8,137 nucleotides of DNA, from NCBI GenBank assembly GCA_902767195.1, contig CACXGS010000448.1:1-8137 (forward strand). Reading direction: 5' to 3'. A program made the position numbers and the translations under genes. Shown in pieces: positions 5,765 through 8,137 of the stretch. This DNA is from an uncultured Lachnospiraceae bacterium. Its GTDB lineage: Bacteria > Bacillota_A > Clostridia > Lachnospirales > Lachnospiraceae. Positions within the stretch are counted from its first letter, which is position 1. Every line of letters begins with the position of its first letter. Below the pieces are notes generated by a model that was given only the letters and a program-made list of their open reading frames with translations, ran no database searches and was not told the origin of the DNA.

Positions 5765-6859
5765 ATGAAAAAGAATACATTCCTGAAGAATTTAATACAG
5801 ACATCCGGTGATTTCCTGAAGAAATGCATGGATGACAATGTGGGACCATTCAGCGCGAATGCTGCCTTTTTTATCTTTCTGTCAGCTTTTCCTTTTATGA
5901 TATTCTTCCTGACTGCGACCCGGAAGATTGCCTATTTTTCGATGAATGATCTGATTATGATTACGGAGAGAGCGCTTTCTTTTGAAAACAGTTCTTTCAT
6001 CCGGAGATTGTTTCTGGAGATCTACGCCAAGACGGGTCCCGGCGTCACGTATGTTTCCATTGTGACAGCACTGTGGTCCTCGTCCAAAGGCTTTTATACC
6101 ATTATTATCGGACTCAATTCTGTATTTGACATCGAAGAGAAAAGAAATTATTTTTTCCTTCGCTTTCTTGGTATGATCTATACCATCGTTTTCGGAATCG
6201 TGATTATCCTTTCTCTGGTTCTCCTGGTCTTCGGGAAGATTATTAAGAATAAACTGGTTTCCTTTTTCCCCAGCATGGATCATATTCTCTCGGAAGTACT
6301 GCAGATGAGGCTGGTGGTCTCCGTCATGATCATGATCGTCATTTTCATGCTGATCTATCATGTCATCCCCAATCGAAGGAGCAATTTCCGGAGTCAGTTC
6401 CCCGGAGCTTTGATCGCAGCTCTGGGCTGGATCATTATATCGGAAGTATTCTCGATCCTGCTGGACCGCTTTGCCGGATTCAACTTTATTTACGGCAGCA
6501 TGGCCAGTATCACTGTTCTTCTGCTGTGGCTCTACTGGTGTATGAACATGATCTTTTACGGGGCAGAGATTAACTATTTTCTGGAGAATAAAGAGAATTA
6601 TCATGAACTGATCTCTGTCATGAGGCCGCGATGGGAGCGCCAGAGGAGAGCCAGAGAGAAAGACCTGTACGAATTCACCTACACTGCCCAGAAGAGAAAG
6701 ATCGGAAAGCTGTTCCTTGGGAACCAATCCTCCGGACAGTTTGACCGGACCTTTGACGAATATGAGTACCGCAGGAAGAAATATCTGAAAGAATTGGAAG
6801 ACATGACAGAAACAGGAGGAAACGAGGATGTACCGACTCAGCCCCCGGCAGATTTGTGA
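5765..6859 (+). CDS. YihY/BrkB-family inner membrane protein
   Basis: A 364-residue integral membrane protein of the YihY/virulence-factor BrkB family (once mislabelled RNase BN); its transport or structural role is not established. The start at 5765 is used because the upstream in-frame ATG at 5693 lies at the terminator stem. Six hydrophobic segments are visible at about residues 30-52, 95-118, 135-158, 180-202, 213-235 and 244-272. Family motifs include the early AFPFMIFF region, WSSSKGF, YHVIPN (198-203), FPGALIAALGWII, and FYGAEINYF (264-272) at the last segment. The C-terminal ~90 residues are charged and cytoplasmic, rich in Arg, Lys and Glu, longer than the membrane core needs. The 3' end overlaps the next gene by 32 bp, indicating co-translation. 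Confidence 0.9.
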   Translation: MKKNTFLKNLIQTSGDFLKKCMDDNVGPFSANAAFFIFLSAFPFMIFFLTATRKIAYFSMNDLIMITERALSFENSSFIRRLFLEIYAKTGPGVTYVSIVTALWSSSKGFYTIIIGLNSVFDIEEKRNYFFLRFLGMIYTIVFGIVIILSLVLLVFGKIIKNKLVSFFPSMDHILSEVLQMRLVVSVMIMIVIFMLIYHVIPNRRSNFRSQFPGALIAALGWIIISEVFSILLDRFAGFNFIYGSMASITVLLLWLYWCMNMIFYGAEINYFLENKENYHELISVMRPRWERQRRAREKDLYEFTYTAQKRKIGKLFLGNQSSGQFDRTFDEYEYRRKKYLKELEDMTETGGNEDVPTQPPADL

Positions 6860-7442
6860 AATTACAGACTACATTTTTCTGGAAAATGAACTGGAACCGG
6901 CAGATGTCATCTTTATTCCGGGGTGCGCCAGGCCGGAACATACGGAGGAAGCAGCCCGGCTCTACCGGGACAGTTATGCCCCTCTTCTGCTTCCATCCGG
7001 CGGCTTTTCCAAGGTTCAGGGAGCCTTTCAGGGGGTCAGGGCAGGAGCGGAAAAATATGGAGGGGATTACAACTGTGAAGCAGATTTTCTGGAAGCAGTC
7101 CTTCTTAAAAACGGTGTCCCCGGCCAAGCTATTTTGAAGGAATGCCAGGCAACCTATACTTTGGAGAATGCAGAGAAGAGCAGAGAGCTTCTCGAAAAGG
7201 AGAATAAGATTCCCAGGAAGGCCATTGTCTGCTGCAAGGCGCATCATGCCCGGCGTTGTTATATGTATTATTCCATGGTATTTCCGGAGACTGAACTGAT
7301 CATGCATCCGGTGGTGGTGGACGGAATCTCGCCGGAGCACTGGTTTCTGACGGCGGAGGGAAGGAAGACCGTCCTGGGTGAGTTTTCCAGAGTGGGAGAC
7401 CAGCTGCTGATGATGGAGGGAAGAATAGAGTACCGGCTTTAA
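6828..7442 (+). CDS. YdcF-like (DUF218) family protein
   Basis: A 204-residue protein with the DUF218/YdcF fold, a Rossmann-like alpha/beta domain whose members include E. coli YdcF (reported to bind S-adenosylmethionine) and envelope-related SanA/ElyC proteins. Seen: PADVIFIPGC at 24-33, the glycine-rich PSGGFS at 56-61, EADFLEAVLLKNGVP at 84-98, ATYTLENAEKSRELL at 108-122, and CCKAHHARRCYMYY at 135-148, in the order of family motifs. No N-terminal membrane anchor is present, unlike SanA, so it is probably cytoplasmic. AGGAGG (6814-6819) is placed 8 nt before the ATG inside the yihY-like frame, so the two genes overlap by 32 bp and form a pair. No terminator follows; the pheS-leader promoter begins only 6 bp after the stop. 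Confidence 0.87.
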   Translation: MYRLSPRQICEITDYIFLENELEPADVIFIPGCARPEHTEEAARLYRDSYAPLLLPSGGFSKVQGAFQGVRAGAEKYGGDYNCEADFLEAVLLKNGVPGQAILKECQATYTLENAEKSRELLEKENKIPRKAIVCCKAHHARRCYMYYSMVFPETELIMHPVVVDGISPEHWFLTAEGRKTVLGEFSRVGDQLLMMEGRIEYRL

Positions 7443-7448
7443 AAGGAC

Positions 7449-7477
7449 TTGACACATACAGGGCCTTTTGATAGAAT
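7449..7477 (+). promoter_or_regulatory. Strong sigma-A promoter of the pheS leader
   Basis: A perfect TTGACA (7449-7454) and TAGAAT (7472-7477) are 17 bp apart, the strongest promoter in the window. Predicted transcription start is near 7484, where the first helix of the leader begins. Confidence 0.85.
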
Positions 7478-7483
7478 GTTATC

Positions 7484-7577
7484 TGTTGTAAAAGCGAAAA
7501 AGGTACTGGGATATTATGATTCGGGAACCAGAATAGTACCGTGACAACATGTCGTCCCTAAGGGGACGGCATTTTTT
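7484..7577 (+). promoter_or_regulatory. Short structured leader with terminator upstream of pheS
   Basis: From the predicted start, TGTTGT (7484-7489) pairs with ACAACA (7544-7549). A purine-rich strand (7490-7501, AAAAGCGAAAAA) faces only GTG (7541-7543), and GGTACT (7502-7507) pairs with AGTACC (7535-7540). The terminator follows directly. AGTACCGTG at 7535-7543 recalls the T-box element GGNACCGCG, and CGTCCCTA...GGGACG in the terminator also resembles T-box leaders. At under 100 nt, however, there is no room for a full Stem I with specifier loop. It may be a degenerate or minimal T-box, another type of attenuator, or a small RNA. Helices are seen; function is inferred. Confidence 0.5.
7549..7577 (+). 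terminator. Intrinsic terminator in front of pheS
   Basis: ATGTCGTCCC (7549-7558) pairs with GGGACGGCAT (7563-7572), one T.G wobble, around a TAAG loop, followed by a T-run to 7577. It stands 42 bp before the pheS start, so it must be regulated, read through or bypassed. GGGA at 7508-7511 or 7523-7526 can compete for the TCCC of the stem (7555-7558). Confidence 0.9.
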
Positions 7578-7589
7578 AATGGAATAGAA

Positions 7590-7598
7590 TGGTATAAT
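7590..7598 (+). promoter_or_regulatory. Possible extended -10 promoter for pheS after the terminator
   Basis: TGGTATAAT contains a perfect TATAAT preceded by the TGn extension; the -35 region is only a T-run. A start near 7605 would give a ~15-nt leader that still holds the AAGGAG at 7608-7613 and would bypass the terminator. Confidence 0.45.
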
Positions 7599-7619
7599 GA
7601 CAAACTAAAGGAGTGTATC

Positions 7620-8137
7620 ATGAAAGGAACGATTGAACAGATATTACAGAATGCCAGGGAAGCGATTCAGAATGCAGACGGCCCTTCCGGGCTCAACGAT
7701 GTCCGGATCAACTTCCTGGGTAAAAAGGGAGAGTTGTCCAAACAGTTAAAGAAGATGAAAGATCTGGCACCGGAAGAGAGGCCAAAGTTCGGACAGATGG
7801 TTAATGAAGCCAGGTCTCTGGTCGAGGCTGAGATGGAAGAACGGATGGCAGCCATCCAGAAGATACTTCTGGAGGAAAAGATGAAGAAAGAGACCATCGA
7901 TGTTACCCTTCCCGGAACCAAGACAGTAGTAGGCCATCGCCATCCCAACCAGACAGCCCTTGATGATCTGGAAAGAGTCTTTATCGGTATGGGATACGAA
8001 GTCGTGGAAGGACCGGAAGTGGAGTATGACCGCTACAACTTTGAGCTGTTAAATATTCCGGCCAACCATCCGGCCAAGGATGAGCAGGACACTTTCTATA
8101 TTACAAAAGATATCCTTCTTCGTACCCAGACATCTCC
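7620..8137 (+). CDS. pheS: Phenylalanyl-tRNA synthetase alpha subunit, N-terminal part (3' end outside window)
   Basis: Alpha chain of the alpha2-beta2 phenylalanine-tRNA ligase, which activates phenylalanine with ATP and charges tRNA-Phe in the cytoplasm. The ATG at 7620 is preceded by AAGGAG (7608-7613); 172 complete codons are open to the window end, about half of a typical ~340-residue PheS. Residues 1-90 form the charged helical N-terminal coiled-coil arm (VRINFLGKKGELSK, then AEMEERMAAIQKILLEE), which contacts tRNA in the family. The class II catalytic core then begins with HPNQTALDDLERVF, GMGYEVVEGPEVE, NIPANHPAKDEQDTFYI and LLRTQTS, all highly conserved PheS segments. pheT is expected downstream, outside the window. 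Expression probably depends on the structured leader and terminator upstream. Confidence 0.96.
   Translation, partial: MKGTIEQILQNAREAIQNADGPSGLNDVRINFLGKKGELSKQLKKMKDLAPEERPKFGQMVNEARSLVEAEMEERMAAIQKILLEEKMKKETIDVTLPGTKTVVGHRHPNQTALDDLERVFIGMGYEVVEGPEVEYDRYNFELLNIPANHPAKDEQDTFYITKDILLRTQTS

Noticed and set aside
5882..7457. Two long - strand open frames (281 and 260 codons) opposite the yihY-like and ydcF-like genes
   Set aside because: Their translations are low-complexity and unlike any family; the + strand frames have clear family motifs and ribosome binding sites.
7516..7536. Tiny reading frame M-I-R-E-P-E in the pheS leader as a leader peptide
   Set aside because: No ribosome binding site in front and no phenylalanine codons, so a classical attenuation peptide is not supported.

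Overview
The window looks like chromosomal DNA of a low-to-moderate GC Gram-positive anaerobe, most likely a member of the Lachnospiraceae or a related Clostridia. The basis is strong AAGGAG-type ribosome binding sites, sigma-A promoters with 17-bp spacers, compact intrinsic terminators, and protein sequences (GlpK, PheS, YihY/BrkB, DUF5662, HPr with the Ser-46 region) of Firmicutes type. The assignment is an inference from the sequence, not a database result. I see no phage, transposon, tRNA or CRISPR signature; this is mostly core-genome housekeeping sequence.

Left part (1-2100, + strand): the C-terminal 254 residues of glycerol kinase (glpK, cut by the window start) end at a textbook terminator. 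An orphan metallo-beta-lactamase-fold hydrolase follows, then an HPr-family phosphocarrier with its own promoter. Its active-site loop reads His-Leu-Gly-Pro instead of His-Ala-Arg-Pro. The HPr terminator is built partly from the 3' coding end of the convergent queC gene.

Middle (2077-4661, - strand): a tight four-gene operon queD-queE-folE-queC encodes the route from GTP to 7-cyano-7-deazaguanine (preQ0), the precursor of the tRNA nucleoside queuosine. FolE makes dihydroneopterin triphosphate, QueD makes carboxy-tetrahydropterin, QueE makes carboxy-deazaguanine, and QueC makes preQ0. The operon has a good promoter (TTTACA-17-TAGAAT). A leader of about 150 nt starts with a hairpin plus A-rich tail that resembles a preQ1-I riboswitch aptamer, followed by a possible attenuator hairpin. 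That would be end-product feedback on the pathway.

Right part (4660-8137, + strand): a DUF5662 gene lies divergent from the que operon. Next is a promoter-structure-terminator unit for a small RNA that I judge to be probably 6S RNA. A yihY/BrkB-family membrane protein gene overlaps a YdcF-like (DUF218) gene. Finally a consensus sigma-A promoter drives a very short, strongly folded leader with an intrinsic terminator just before pheS, which runs off the window end. The pheS leader is too short for a full T-box and is the least explained element here.

The most interesting points are the candidate preQ1-I leader, the 6S-like RNA, the unexplained pheS leader and the altered HPr active site.
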